From Bacillus haynesii (GTDB lineage Bacteria; Bacillota; Bacilli; Bacillales; Bacillaceae): a stretch of 64,000 bases of DNA. The stretch lies in the NCBI RefSeq assembly GCF_001969855.1, contig NZ_MRBL01000003.1, positions 337,979-401,978 of the forward strand. The letters run 5' to 3'. The notes under the pieces are model-generated. The model worked only from the letters and a program-made list of their open reading frames with translations. It was not told the origin of the DNA and ran no database searches. The translations under genes were made by a program, and so were the position numbers. Below are positions 34,461-42,777 of this stretch, one piece after another. Numbering within the stretch: the first letter of the stretch is position 1; each line of letters opens with the position of its first letter.

Positions 34461-34953
34461 TATGAACACCTCTTTTCAATTTTTACGGGTCAAATTGCGG
34501 TTTTTGCGGTGTAAGGCGAAGGGATGGTTTTTTTAAGGGCCGAAATGCGTGTCGGTCTATTGCGTGTTTTTCGGTGGCGCATACACGACCTGCGTTCCGT
34601 GAACACTCAAGTTTTTCTATTCCCGGCTAGTTATTACTTTAGACTCAAGGTTGCAAAACGAACAAAAAACAACTGAACTTGTGATGTTAAAGGGATTTAT
34701 AAGCGATCTTTATTTGACTCCTTAAAAAACAAACAAAAATTTTATGTTTCATTAGGATTTGAGAACTAATCGCAAGTCGTGTAAAATGGGTGTTATGGTC
34801 TATTTGAAGTTTGCGGTGTAACGCATGAATTTATATGCAACTTTTCGGTGAAAAAGAGACCAAATCCATTTAAACTTGTATTAACAGATCAAATACCTAT
34901 GACTCGTTCACTATACACAAATTGATTGATCTTCCAAAAGGAGTGTGGAACCG
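34461..34953. other. Regulatory region between yuzC and degQ
   Basis: About 490 bases. It holds TTGCGG motifs at 34495 and 34504 near yuzC and the ComA box at 34811-34826 before degQ. The rest is AT-rich with no gene that I can support. The degQ -10 and -35 are not clear; ComA-activated promoters usually have poor -35 boxes. Confidence 0.5.
34811..34826 (+). promoter_or_regulatory. ComA box upstream of degQ
   Basis: TTGCGG-TGTA-ACGCAT fits the ComA dyad TTGCGG-N4-CCGCAA at 10 of 12 fixed positions. degQ is a known ComA target in B. subtilis. A TTTTCGG 15 bases downstream might be an additional recognition element. Confidence 0.75.
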
Positions 34954-35094
34954 GTGGAAAAGCAACAAATTGAAGAATTAAAACAACTGCTTTGGCGGCT
35001 AGAGAATGAAATCAGAGAAACAAAGGACTCCTTGCGCAAGATTAACAAAAGCATTGATCAATACGATAAGTACACATATCTAAAAACCTCGTAA
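34954..35094 (+). CDS. degQ: DegQ, small activator of DegS-DegU
   Basis: A 46-residue charged coiled-coil protein that stimulates phosphotransfer from DegS to DegU and so raises exoenzyme and polyglutamate production. It reads MEKQQIEELKQLLWRLE at the front and INKSIDQYDKYTY near the end, and has the same length as B. subtilis DegQ. GTG start with AAAAGGAG upstream. A ComA box lies 128 bases upstream of the start and a strong terminator follows. It is below the length limit of most gene finders. Confidence 0.93.
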   Translation: MEKQQIEELKQLLWRLENEIRETKDSLRKINKSIDQYDKYTYLKTS

Positions 35095-35126
35095 AAAGAC
35101 TTGTTTCAGACAAGTCTTTTTTTTTG
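35093..35126 (+). terminator. Terminator of degQ
   Basis: A 12-base stem AAAAAGACTTGT / ACAAGTCTTTTT with a 5-base loop and long T run. It separates degQ from comQ. Confidence 0.92.
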
Positions 35127-35221
35127 TGTAAATGAATCCAAAAAAAGGATAAATTATTATATAATTGTTAAATAAAAAAATTGCTCTGTCAATCGGGAAT
35201 TTGATTTAGTAAAATAATAAG

Positions 35222-35239
35222 AAAGGAGGGAGCACCATC
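35222..35239 (+). promoter_or_regulatory. Strong Shine-Dalgarno placed before an ATC codon of comQ
   Basis: AAAGGAGG followed seven bases later by ATC (35237-35239), in frame with comQ and 15 codons before its first ATG. There is no ATG, GTG or TTG at the right distance. The first ATG itself has no ribosome site. Confidence 0.55.
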
Positions 35240-35281
35240 TCTAAGCTTTTTTGTCTAGATCACAGTAAAATCAAGCAAAGA

Positions 35282-36193
35282 ATGAATCATTTTATAGACA
35301 TTGAGATTCCCAACGCGGACTTAAATCGGACGCTGCACGATTTTCTAGATGCAAAGGACCAGTTGCATTTCAGCGAGCTTGCTTTTTATCATTACCAAAG
35401 TTTCGGCGGCACGGACACTGATGCGGCAGAAACCCTTGGAGCAGGCATAGAACTCTTGATTCTTGCGTTTGATATATTCGATGATTTAGAGGATGAAGAC
35501 AGCCCCGATGAACCTTGGATGAAAATAAACCGTTCAGTCGCAATGAATGTGGCGACTGCGCTTTATACAATAAGCATTAAAGTGATCGGTTCGGTGTCGA
35601 AAGAACCGGTGTTTTTTGAAAAACTGATGGAATATACACTTCAATCGATGCAGGGACAGCATGACGATCTCAGCAACCGCCCTGCCACTGAAGATGAGTG
35701 CCTTGACATGATCAAGCGTAAATCCGGAGCGCTTACGGCTTTGCCATGCGTGCTGGGAGCGATGCTTGCCACCGGTAAATTTGACCCGGCGGTTGAAAAG
35801 TACGCCTACCAGCTGGGCATTGCTTCACAAATCGAAAATGATTATAAAGCACTTTTTTATGATTCAAAAAGCGATATCGCCAAGAAAAAGCGCACGCTTG
35901 CGTACTTATATTTGTCAAGAAAATTTAACCAGCCGTCGATTGATTTATTAAAAACATTTGAAACTGAGGATAAAATTGCCGATAAAGAAATAAAATGCTA
36001 TAAAGAGAAATTGAAAGCAGCAGGCGTCACTCAGTATATGTATGTTATGAATCAGCTCGCTATTCAGAAATTTAAAAAGGGAATCGGGGAGCTGGAGTTG
36101 GGGGATATGGAGAAAGAACGTTTGATGTCTGCGCTTTTAAACGAGTCTATACGAGGAGAGTCTTATGCAGGAGATCGTGAGTTTTTTGGTTGA
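35282..36193 (+). CDS. comQ: ComQ, isoprenyl transferase for ComX
   Basis: A 303-residue isoprenyl synthase-like enzyme that processes and prenylates the ComX pheromone on a Trp. The Asp-rich motif is DIFDDLEDED (about 61-70), and a second metal-binding region is QIENDYKAL. The ATG at 35282 aligns with the start of B. subtilis ComQ but has no Shine-Dalgarno; the good one lies 15 codons upstream before ATC. If the ATC is used the protein gains an N-terminal ISKLFCLDHSKIKQR. Its 3' end overlaps comX by 29 bases. This gene is part of the polymorphic pherotype block. Confidence 0.9.
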   Translation: MNHFIDIEIPNADLNRTLHDFLDAKDQLHFSELAFYHYQSFGGTDTDAAETLGAGIELLILAFDIFDDLEDEDSPDEPWMKINRSVAMNVATALYTISIKVIGSVSKEPVFFEKLMEYTLQSMQGQHDDLSNRPATEDECLDMIKRKSGALTALPCVLGAMLATGKFDPAVEKYAYQLGIASQIENDYKALFYDSKSDIAKKKRTLAYLYLSRKFNQPSIDLLKTFETEDKIADKEIKCYKEKLKAAGVTQYMYVMNQLAIQKFKKGIGELELGDMEKERLMSALLNESIRGESYAGDREFFG

Positions 36194-36335
36194 ACACCCG
36201 GAAGTGTTGGAACAGGTTATCGCTGGCAAAGCCAGTCTTATAGGTGTTGATAAAGACCAAGTTTTCAGTTTAATTGAAGGTTTTAAAAGAATTGAAGCAG
36301 GTTGGGGTCCTTACCCTAATTTATGGTTCAAATAA
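36165..36335 (+). CDS. comX: ComX pre-pheromone
   Basis: A 56-residue precursor beginning MQEIVSFLVEHPEVL, as usual for ComX, with a short C-terminal part that becomes the pheromone. The C-terminus AGWGPYPNLWFK has two Trp, W47 and W54; W54, third from the end, is in the usual position for prenylation by ComQ. The start has GAGGAG six bases upstream and lies inside comQ, so translation is probably coupled. It is too short for many gene finders. The sequence is strain-specific, defining the pherotype together with comQ and comP. Confidence 0.9.
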   Translation: MQEIVSFLVEHPEVLEQVIAGKASLIGVDKDQVFSLIEGFKRIEAGWGPYPNLWFK

Positions 36336-36355
36336 TGAATAGTAGGGATTTCTAA

Positions 36356-38671
36356 ATGAAGTCATATTATAACAAGGTTTCACTAGTTCTCATATTGTTA
36401 AGTTTTATTTATGTTCTCTATGTTTGCTATCTTAGTTTTAATAATAATCTAGTTGGGTTAAAGGTGAAAAACCTTGATGAACACACCCTGGAAGTTGTGG
36501 AAGTGAAAAAACACACTTTAGCCGCTGATTATGTAGAATTAAAAGAAGGAGATATCATTCATAGAATAAATGGGCAGCAGGTTCCATTTAAAAAAGATAA
36601 GGAATATACATTGTCAAACGTTTTAAGGTTAACAATTGAAAGAAATGGGAAAGTGTTTGAGAATGATTCTTTGATATATTTGGATTTAGTCAGTTATGAC
36701 AGTTTTTTTATATTTATCATTCCGTTGATCTTTTACTTTTTATGTTTGATTTGTGTGTATTTTATTTTTAAAGTAAACAAATCTAAAAATCTCTTTTCAG
36801 CATTTTTATTAGTCCTATTTCTACTTATTACTTCTATAGCTTATGTCAGTGCAGGTGCTGTTGCAAGAGGTGACACTTTTAGTAGATTTGTAAATATACT
36901 TACTTTTTTAGCTGTTCCAACTAGCTACTTACATTTTATATATCAATACTTTAAAGAGATAGGGAAAACATTTTTCAGTAATAAAGTTTTTTTACTTTAT
37001 GTAATACCATTTATAAACCTCATACTTGAAGCTGGTTTATACTTATTTGAATTTGAGGGAAGTATTCTAAAAAGCATAAATTTACTGTCGTTCTTTATTT
37101 CGACGGTTATTGTTTTTATTCTGATTACATATGCCTTAATTAAATTCAAGTATTCTCAACAGTCCTACTTATTGAAAATATTAATGTTGATGAACTTCAT
37201 TGCATTGGTACCGTTTTTGTTTTTCTATGTACTTCCTATGCTGGTCTTTGGCGATTATATTTTTTCGGCCATTGTTGTATCCCCGTTTCTGTTGCTGATT
37301 CCTTTATCTTTGGTATATCAATTTATGTCTAATAAAATATATGATATTGAATTTTTAATCGGTCGATTGAAATATTATAGTTTTTTAGCTATAATTCCAA
37401 CTTCTCTAATTATTACTATTTTAGCCATTGTTAAGCATCAAGAAGGAGAATTTTTCACAGTACAGGTTACAATCTTTACATATCTCATCATGGTAGGCGT
37501 TTTCTATTTAAAAGAAATTATTGATTTCCGCTTTCGCCTAAAGCGCTTTTCTGAGAAATTTAACTACCAGGATAGCATTTTTAAGTTTACTCAAACCATT
37601 CGAACATTTACGTCTTTAAATCAAGTTTTAATGGAGTTAAAACAAATCGTTTTGGACGTACTTCTTGTTAATAATATTTATATGCTCAAAGTAAAAAACG
37701 ATGGATCTGTATCATTGCTAGAGAATGATACAGAAGAAAAACCGTGGATCCCCTACGAACAAGAAGTAACCAAGGTCATCACCGACATCGGCAAAATCGT
37801 CGAAGTCGACCGCGGATTTTTGATTAAGATCGGTGAACGGGGCGGGACGTCTTATGTCATGCTGTGTTTGTCGGTTTTAAATACGCCTAGGCTGACGCGC
37901 GATGAGATTTCATGGCTTGAGACGCTGGCGTTTTATACGAGCGTTTCCCTGGAAAACGTGTTGAAAATCGGCGAGCTGATGGAGCATCTGGAACATGTGA
38001 AAAAAGAAGGGCCGAATCCGGCGTGGCTGAATAAATTGATGTTTGCGATTGAAGAGAAGCAGAGATCTGATTTAGCCCGCGATCTCCACGATTCTGTGCT
38101 GCAGGACATGATTTCCTTGAAGCATCAAAGCGAGATGTTTCTGGCTGATTTTGAAAAAGATAAAGTCTGTACGAATCAAATCCGGCAAAGGCTCATCAAT
38201 ATGAATGAGCAAATGTCCACCGTCATTCAGACGACAAGGGAAACGTGTCAGGAGCTGAGGCCGCAGCTGTTGTATGATCTCGGACTTGTCAAAGCCCTTT
38301 CGAAACTGGCGGCGCAGCATCAGGAATCCTCATCGATCGATAAGATTCGCCTCAATACGGAAAGGTTCTCAAAGGTGCTAGACTTGGACACGCAGTTGAA
38401 TTTGTACAGAATTGTGCAGGAACTTTTAAGCAATGCGGCAAAACACTCGAAAGCTAATGAGGTTTTGATTATGCTTGTCTGCATAAAAGAAAAAGTTGTT
38501 CTTCATTACGAAGATGACGGCATCGGGGTTGACCCGGACAAGCTTTATCAAAACAGCGCAAGCATGGGGCTGTCGGGCATTCGCGAGCGCGTTCGCGCGC
38601 TGAACGGCAGTCTGGATATACAGACAGCAGAAGGGAAAGGCTTCAGGGTCGCCATTGAAATGGAATTGTAA
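36356..38671 (+). CDS. comP: ComP, quorum-sensing histidine kinase
   Basis: A 771-residue membrane kinase that senses ComX and phosphorylates ComA. The first 390 residues contain about eight to ten helices with a PDZ-like extracellular loop after the first helix, then a soluble linker and a HisKA_3 domain: phospho-acceptor His in DLARDLHDSVLQDM, and the ATPase N box (LLSNAAKHS) and G-box residues. It is full length and uninterrupted, unlike the type strain of B. licheniformis where I recall an insertion in comP. The first 1.4 kb are strongly AT-rich; composition changes near 37,740. The ribosome site is weak (TAGGGA). Confidence 0.94.
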   Translation: MKSYYNKVSLVLILLSFIYVLYVCYLSFNNNLVGLKVKNLDEHTLEVVEVKKHTLAADYVELKEGDIIHRINGQQVPFKKDKEYTLSNVLRLTIERNGKVFENDSLIYLDLVSYDSFFIFIIPLIFYFLCLICVYFIFKVNKSKNLFSAFLLVLFLLITSIAYVSAGAVARGDTFSRFVNILTFLAVPTSYLHFIYQYFKEIGKTFFSNKVFLLYVIPFINLILEAGLYLFEFEGSILKSINLLSFFISTVIVFILITYALIKFKYSQQSYLLKILMLMNFIALVPFLFFYVLPMLVFGDYIFSAIVVSPFLLLIPLSLVYQFMSNKIYDIEFLIGRLKYYSFLAIIPTSLIITILAIVKHQEGEFFTVQVTIFTYLIMVGVFYLKEIIDFRFRLKRFSEKFNYQDSIFKFTQTIRTFTSLNQVLMELKQIVLDVLLVNNIYMLKVKNDGSVSLLENDTEEKPWIPYEQEVTKVITDIGKIVEVDRGFLIKIGERGGTSYVMLCLSVLNTPRLTRDEISWLETLAFYTSVSLENVLKIGELMEHLEHVKKEGPNPAWLNKLMFAIEEKQRSDLARDLHDSVLQDMISLKHQSEMFLADFEKDKVCTNQIRQRLINMNEQMSTVIQTTRETCQELRPQLLYDLGLVKALSKLAAQHQESSSIDKIRLNTERFSKVLDLDTQLNLYRIVQELLSNAAKHSKANEVLIMLVCIKEKVVLHYEDDGIGVDPDKLYQNSASMGLSGIRERVRALNGSLDIQTAEGKGFRVAIEMEL

Positions 38672-38690
38672 TGTTTAGTTAACATTTTTG

Positions 38691-38712
38691 CTTGGCATCC
38701 GCCAAGTTTTTT
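38691..38712 (+). terminator. Terminator-like hairpin between comP and comA
   Basis: CTTGGC, loop ATCC, GCCAAG, then six T. It lies 20 bases after the comP stop and 46 before comA. A six-pair GC-rich stem with tetraloop and T run should terminate at least partly. Confidence 0.65.
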
Positions 38713-38757
38713 CTATAAAATGGTGATAGGGCAAGGTTACGCAAAAGGGAGGAAATT

Positions 38758-39396
38758 ATGAGAAGATTACTTGTGATCGATGATCATCCGGCTGTCATGG
38801 AGGGGACGAAGGCAATTCTTGAAACGAACCAGGACTTTGTTGTCGATTGCCTCAGCCCTGAAGCCAGCGAACAATTTCTCAAGAAACATGATTTTTCTGC
38901 GTATGACCTGATCTTAATGGATTTAAATTTGGGTGAAATCAACGGCATGGACCTATCTAAGAAAATCCTTGAGACGTGTTCATCATGCAAAATTATCGTT
39001 TACACAGGGTATGAAGTCGAAGATTATTTTGAAGAGGCGATTCGTTCCGGCATGCATGGCGCCATCAGCAAAACGGAATCGAAGGAAAAGATTATAGAGT
39101 ACATATATCAGGTGCTGGATAATAAAATTGTCGTCGATTATGATTATTTCAAGCAGCTGATTACACAGCAAAAATCGAAGTCAAACGGCCAGCAGACCCA
39201 GCACGATCTTTTGACTGAAAGGGAATGCCTGATTTTAAAAGAAGTCGAAAAAGGCTACACAAATCAGGAAATTGCTGATGCGCTTCATTTAAGCAAACGG
39301 TCGATCGAATACAGTCTGACTTCCGTATTCAGCAAACTGAATGTAGGATCACGGACAGAGGCTGTTTTAATCGCGAAATCTGAAGGTGTACTTTGA
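38758..39396 (+). CDS. comA: ComA, competence response regulator
   Basis: A 212-residue NarL/LuxR-type response regulator. The receiver domain (1-120) has the acidic pocket DDH and the phosphorylated Asp in LILMDLNLG (about 55). The C-terminal helix-turn-helix (about 150-210) has LTERECLILKEVEKGYTNQEIA. It binds TTGCGG-type boxes such as the one before degQ and controls competence (via srfA in B. subtilis), degQ and others. GGGAGG precedes the ATG. yuxO follows by 16 bases, as in B. subtilis. Confidence 0.95.
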   Translation: MRRLLVIDDHPAVMEGTKAILETNQDFVVDCLSPEASEQFLKKHDFSAYDLILMDLNLGEINGMDLSKKILETCSSCKIIVYTGYEVEDYFEEAIRSGMHGAISKTESKEKIIEYIYQVLDNKIVVDYDYFKQLITQQKSKSNGQQTQHDLLTERECLILKEVEKGYTNQEIADALHLSKRSIEYSLTSVFSKLNVGSRTEAVLIAKSEGVL

Positions 39397-39412
39397 TGAG
39401 AGGACGATTGTG

Positions 39413-39802
39413 ATGGAAACGAAACATACACTTCTTGAAGCGTTGGGAATCGAGTTGAAGGAGTGCAGCAAAGAACGGTGTGTTGCCGTCATGCCTGTCG
39501 ATGAAAGAACGCGTCAGCCTTTCGGCTATCTGCACGGAGGCGCGTCCGTTGCGCTTGCTGAAACGGTGGCAAGCATCGGGGCATATCAGCATATCGATCC
39601 AAAAGAGCAGGCATGCTTCGGGCTTGAGATCAACGCCAACCATATAAAGTCGGTAAAAGACGGGACGGTTAAAGCGGTTGCAACGCCTCTGCATGTGGGT
39701 AAATCAACAATGGTGTTTCAAATTGAAATACGCGATGAGCAAGACAGCCTGATTTGCACGTCCAGGTGCACGATGGCGGTCATCGGCCGTCCTTCATCGT
39801 AA
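39413..39802 (+). CDS. yuxO: YuxO (MenI), hotdog-fold thioesterase
   Basis: A 129-residue hotdog thioesterase of the PaaI/MenI group, with FGYLHGGASVALAET as the active-site helix (Glu as likely catalytic residue). Homologs hydrolyse 1,4-dihydroxy-2-naphthoyl-CoA in menaquinone synthesis, and YuxO is often annotated so. It is the last gene after comA. GAGAGG lies upstream of ATG 39413; an adjacent GTG at 39410 is possible. The context in the com operon is an old neighbour relation with no proven link to competence. Confidence 0.88.
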   Translation: METKHTLLEALGIELKECSKERCVAVMPVDERTRQPFGYLHGGASVALAETVASIGAYQHIDPKEQACFGLEINANHIKSVKDGTVKAVATPLHVGKSTMVFQIEIRDEQDSLICTSRCTMAVIGRPSS

Positions 39803-39804
39803 AC

Positions 39805-39842
39805 AAAAAGAAAACTCGCCTTTTAGGGCGAGTTTTCTTTTT
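39805..39842. terminator. Bidirectional terminator yuxO/mrpG
   Basis: A stem of about 15 pairs (AAAGAAAACTCGCC and complement) with A and T runs on both sides. Confidence 0.9.
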
Positions 39843-40215
39843 ATAAATAGGAATCTTCCTTCTTTTTAATCAGAAAATTTCTGTAGCCTTCATAATCGTC
39901 CTGTACGCTTTTCTTTTCCATTTTAACGCCTGTATTATAGGCGGCCCTTGCGATCAGGTGCGCGCCTACAGGAGACGTCAGAAATACAAAGACGATACCG
40001 AGCAGCACTTTGGCCGTAATGAAGCCGTGCAGAAACCAGAAGTAAAAGAATACGCCGAGCAGCACGCTGATGATCCCCAATGTCGCTCCTTTTGAAGCGG
40101 CGTGGATTCTTGAGTATACGTCAGGCAGCCTTAGCGTTCCAAAGGAAGCGGCTAACGATATCAGTGCGCCAAGAAGGACCAAAACGGCGATAAGCAATTT
40201 AGCGGCTTCGATCAT
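39841..40215 (-). CDS. mrpG: MrpG, Na+/H+ antiporter subunit G
   Basis: A 124-residue small membrane subunit with three helices, the last gene of the mrp operon (transcribed right to left, A first). The motif [19 protein letters not shown] is typical of MrpG/MnhG. The ATG at 40215 is preceded by AAAGGAG and overlaps the end of mrpF by 17 bases. The Mrp complex is a large antiporter related to complex I that exchanges Na+ for H+ and gives alkali and sodium tolerance. Confidence 0.94.
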   Translation of the reverse strand: MIEAAKLLIAVLVLLGALISLAASFGTLRLPDVYSRIHAASKGATLGIISVLLGVFFYFWFLHGFITAKVLLGIVFVFLTSPVGAHLIARAAYNTGVKMEKKSVQDDYEGYRNFLIKKKEDSYL

Positions 40216-40483
40216 TTTCGATAATCTCTCCTTTCTCAAGGAATTTAGAAAATGCGACGGTGCCGATAAAGGCCAGAATACCGATCAAGAGGATGACTTC
40301 CAAATATGCTGTCGTATTTAACAGGATGGACACGAGAGCCGTAATTCCGATCAGGTTGATGCCGATCGCATCAAGCGCCACCACTCTGTCCGGGATGCTC
40401 GGCCCTTTAATGACCCTCAGGACATACAGAAAAGTGGAGACCGCCAAAATGCCGAGTGACAATTGCAAAATAAATTCAAACAT
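40199..40483 (-). CDS. mrpF: MrpF, Na+/H+ antiporter subunit F
   Basis: A 94-residue subunit with three helices and [16 protein letters not shown], the family signature. Length equals B. subtilis MrpF. In B. subtilis MrpF also has a reported role in cholate resistance. It overlaps mrpE by one base and mrpG by 17 bases, indicating translational coupling. Confidence 0.95.
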   Translation of the reverse strand: MFEFILQLSLGILAVSTFLYVLRVIKGPSIPDRVVALDAIGINLIGITALVSILLNTTAYLEVILLIGILAFIGTVAFSKFLEKGEIIENDRSR

Positions 40484-40959
40484 CAGCGGCTTACCTCCTT
40501 AATGGCCTCTTCAAACGAAATGCGGATATCACTGATGGCTTTCTCGGCATCATCGATATCGACCGCATGAATATAAAGAATCGAACGGTCGTCGGAGACA
40601 TCAACGACCAATGTGCCCGGTGTCAGCGAAATCAGGTTTGCCAACGTCGTGATTTCCCAGTCCGCTTTAAGATCTGTCTTGAAGGCGAATATGCCGGGCT
40701 TATTTTTTAACCGTGGGGACAAGATCGTCTTTAATACGCTGACATTTGCCAGAACGAGCTCTTTCATAAAAATAAACAGCAGTCTGACGATCGCCCAAAT
40801 GTTAATCAAGTAAAAGCGGCGGCGGAAAAAGCGCCTCATCAGAAAGAGCGAGAATAATCCGATCACATAACCGATGACAAACCCGGCAGCGGTGTAGTCA
40901 TTGTTCAGAAACATCCAGCACAACGCAAGAATAAAGTTCAACAATATTTGTAATGCCAT
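40483..40959 (-). CDS. mrpE: MrpE, Na+/H+ antiporter subunit E
   Basis: A 158-residue subunit. Two or three N-terminal helices are followed by a soluble domain with LISLTPGTLVVDVSDD, the MrpE/MnhE signature. It is six bases after mrpD. It is needed for full activity or assembly in other Bacillus Mrp systems. Confidence 0.95.
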   Translation of the reverse strand: MALQILLNFILALCWMFLNNDYTAAGFVIGYVIGLFSLFLMRRFFRRRFYLINIWAIVRLLFIFMKELVLANVSVLKTILSPRLKNKPGIFAFKTDLKADWEITTLANLISLTPGTLVVDVSDDRSILYIHAVDIDDAEKAISDIRISFEEAIKEVSR

Positions 40960-40964
40960 GCGAT

Positions 40965-42443
40965 CTACTCCTTCAAAACGGCTTCAATATATTTTTCGGG
41001 ATTGACGAGCGTATCAGCCGCCTGATGAAAATACGGCGCGATAAGCTCGGTTCCGAGTCCGATGGCAAGCGACAGAAAGAGCAGTACCGCTGCCGGATAC
41101 ATATAGCCTTTTAGCTGCCTTTTGGCCGGTGCATCTTCCTGTTCATCCCCCCAGAAGCCGTTGATAAATATTTTCATGACGGAATACAAGACAAGCAGGC
41201 TGGAGAAAAGCATCAGCAGCGTAATCACGAATTCACCGCTTAAAAAGCCGCCTTCTGCAATTTTCAGCTTGCCGATGAATCCGCTGAAAGGAGGCACCCC
41301 TGCCAATGAAACGGCTGAAATCATAAACATCCAGCCAAGTACGGGATGGTTTTTGATCAGGCCGCTCATTTTTTTCAGGTTGTTTGTCCCTGTCAGGGCA
41401 AAAAGCGCCCCGCCAAGCATAAACAGCGCTCCTTTAATGATCATGTCATGAATCAGATAGTAGACAGATCCTTCGATCGAAGCCGGCGTATTAGCGGCGA
41501 TACCGAACAAGATTACACCGACTGCAGTCACAATATTGTAGATGATGATTTTTTGAACATCCCAGTAGGCGATCGAGCCGATGACACCGAAGATGATCGT
41601 AAGGGCCGCAAGCCAGACCATTAATTGATGAGTAAAAGCCGCGTCTTGGGTGAAAATTAATGTAAACACCCTTGTGATCGCATACAGGCCGACTTTGGTC
41701 AGAAGTGCGCCAAACAGTGCGGACACAGCGGCAGGCGGCGCATAATAAGAACCAGGCATCCAGAAATACAGCGGGAAGATGCCGCCTTTTAAACCGAAGA
41801 CGATCAAAAATAAAACAGCGATGACCGTGATCAGCCCGGTTTGCCCCGATTCGCTGATCCGAACGCTCAGATCCGCCATGTTTAATGTGCCCGTAACCGC
41901 ATATAAATAAGCGACTCCGATGACAAAGAGGGCGGAAGAAATAATGTTAAAGACGATGTACTTCAGAGATTCCCGCAGCTGAATCTTCGTGCCGCCAATG
42001 ACAATCAGCACATACGAAGCCATCAGGAGAACCTCAAAGAATACGAACAGGTTAAACAAGTCCCCGGTCAAGAAAGCGCCGCTAACTCCGGCAAGCAGGA
42101 ACTGGACGGCTGGGTAATAAAAGAAACGCTCGCGTTTTTCGCCGATGGAGCGAAACGAATAAAGAACCGTCAGAAATCCGATAATAGCTGTCGTTAACGC
42201 CAGAAGGCTGGCGAATTGATCAGCGACAAGGCTGATTCCGAACGGCGGCTTCCACCCGCCGAGATACAAGGTCTGGATTCCGTCCGTATAGACGGTCTGC
42301 ACAAGAACGACGGCCGCCGCGATCGCCGCAATGGAAGATATGGCGCTGAATGCACGCATCAGCACGATCGACTTGTTCATAAAGATAAGCAAAATTGCGG
42401 CCATTAAAGGAATCAGTATTGGCAGAATTACAAGATTATTCAT
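40965..42443 (-). CDS. mrpD: MrpD, Na+/H+ antiporter subunit D (complex I ND4/ND5-like)
   Basis: A 492-residue polytopic subunit with about 14 helices, homologous to proton-pumping subunits NuoM/N. Key Lys and Glu residues on broken helices are visible in the family stretches VFFEVLLMASYVLIV and GLKGGIFPLYFWMPGSYY. I chose the ATG at 42443, with GAGGGG upstream, which matches B. subtilis MrpD; an ATG three codons earlier is possible. It overlaps mrpC by eight bases. Confidence 0.95.
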   Translation of the reverse strand: MNNLVILPILIPLMAAILLIFMNKSIVLMRAFSAISSIAAIAAAVVLVQTVYTDGIQTLYLGGWKPPFGISLVADQFASLLALTTAIIGFLTVLYSFRSIGEKRERFFYYPAVQFLLAGVSGAFLTGDLFNLFVFFEVLLMASYVLIVIGGTKIQLRESLKYIVFNIISSALFVIGVAYLYAVTGTLNMADLSVRISESGQTGLITVIAVLFLIVFGLKGGIFPLYFWMPGSYYAPPAAVSALFGALLTKVGLYAITRVFTLIFTQDAAFTHQLMVWLAALTIIFGVIGSIAYWDVQKIIIYNIVTAVGVILFGIAANTPASIEGSVYYLIHDMIIKGALFMLGGALFALTGTNNLKKMSGLIKNHPVLGWMFMISAVSLAGVPPFSGFIGKLKIAEGGFLSGEFVITLLMLFSSLLVLYSVMKIFINGFWGDEQEDAPAKRQLKGYMYPAAVLLFLSLAIGLGTELIAPYFHQAADTLVNPEKYIEAVLKE

Positions 42444-42777
42444 GTTGATCATTTCCCCTCATTTGATCCATATCATCCATTTTCAGCTCTTGATAGGCGC
42501 GGAAAGCCATGACCAGGAGAAAAGAGGTGACCCCGAAAGCAATGACGATCGCCGTTAAAATCAACGCCTGAGGGAGAGGATCGACATAAGATGACGACTC
42601 TTCATTTAAAATAGGGGGCGCTCCCTTTTTTAACCCTCCCATTGTCAGCAAAAGCAGATGGACGCCATGGCTGAGAACGGCGGTTCCGATAATCACCCTC
42701 AGAAGGCTTTTTGAAAGCAGCAGATAAGTCGCCGCCATGAACAAAATTCCTACAATAAAAGACATTAAAATCTCCAT
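42436..42777 (-). CDS. mrpC: MrpC, Na+/H+ antiporter subunit C (NuoK-like)
   Basis: A 113-residue subunit with three helices, like NuoK of complex I: VIIGTAVLSHGVHLLLL and DPLPQALILTAIVIAFG are the family signatures. Length equals B. subtilis MrpC. It shares one base with mrpB. Confidence 0.95.
   Translation of the reverse strand: MEILMSFIVGILFMAATYLLLSKSLLRVIIGTAVLSHGVHLLLLTMGGLKKGAPPILNEESSSYVDPLPQALILTAIVIAFGVTSFLLVMAFRAYQELKMDDMDQMRGNDQHE

Noticed and set aside
34462..34536. 24-codon frame with a perfect AAGGAGG and ATG, divergent over the yuzC start
   Set aside because: The AAGGAGG is the complement of yuzC codons for Pro-Pro, so it is explained by coding on the other strand. The frame also covers the TTGCGG motifs. 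The product is short, basic and without a recognisable feature.
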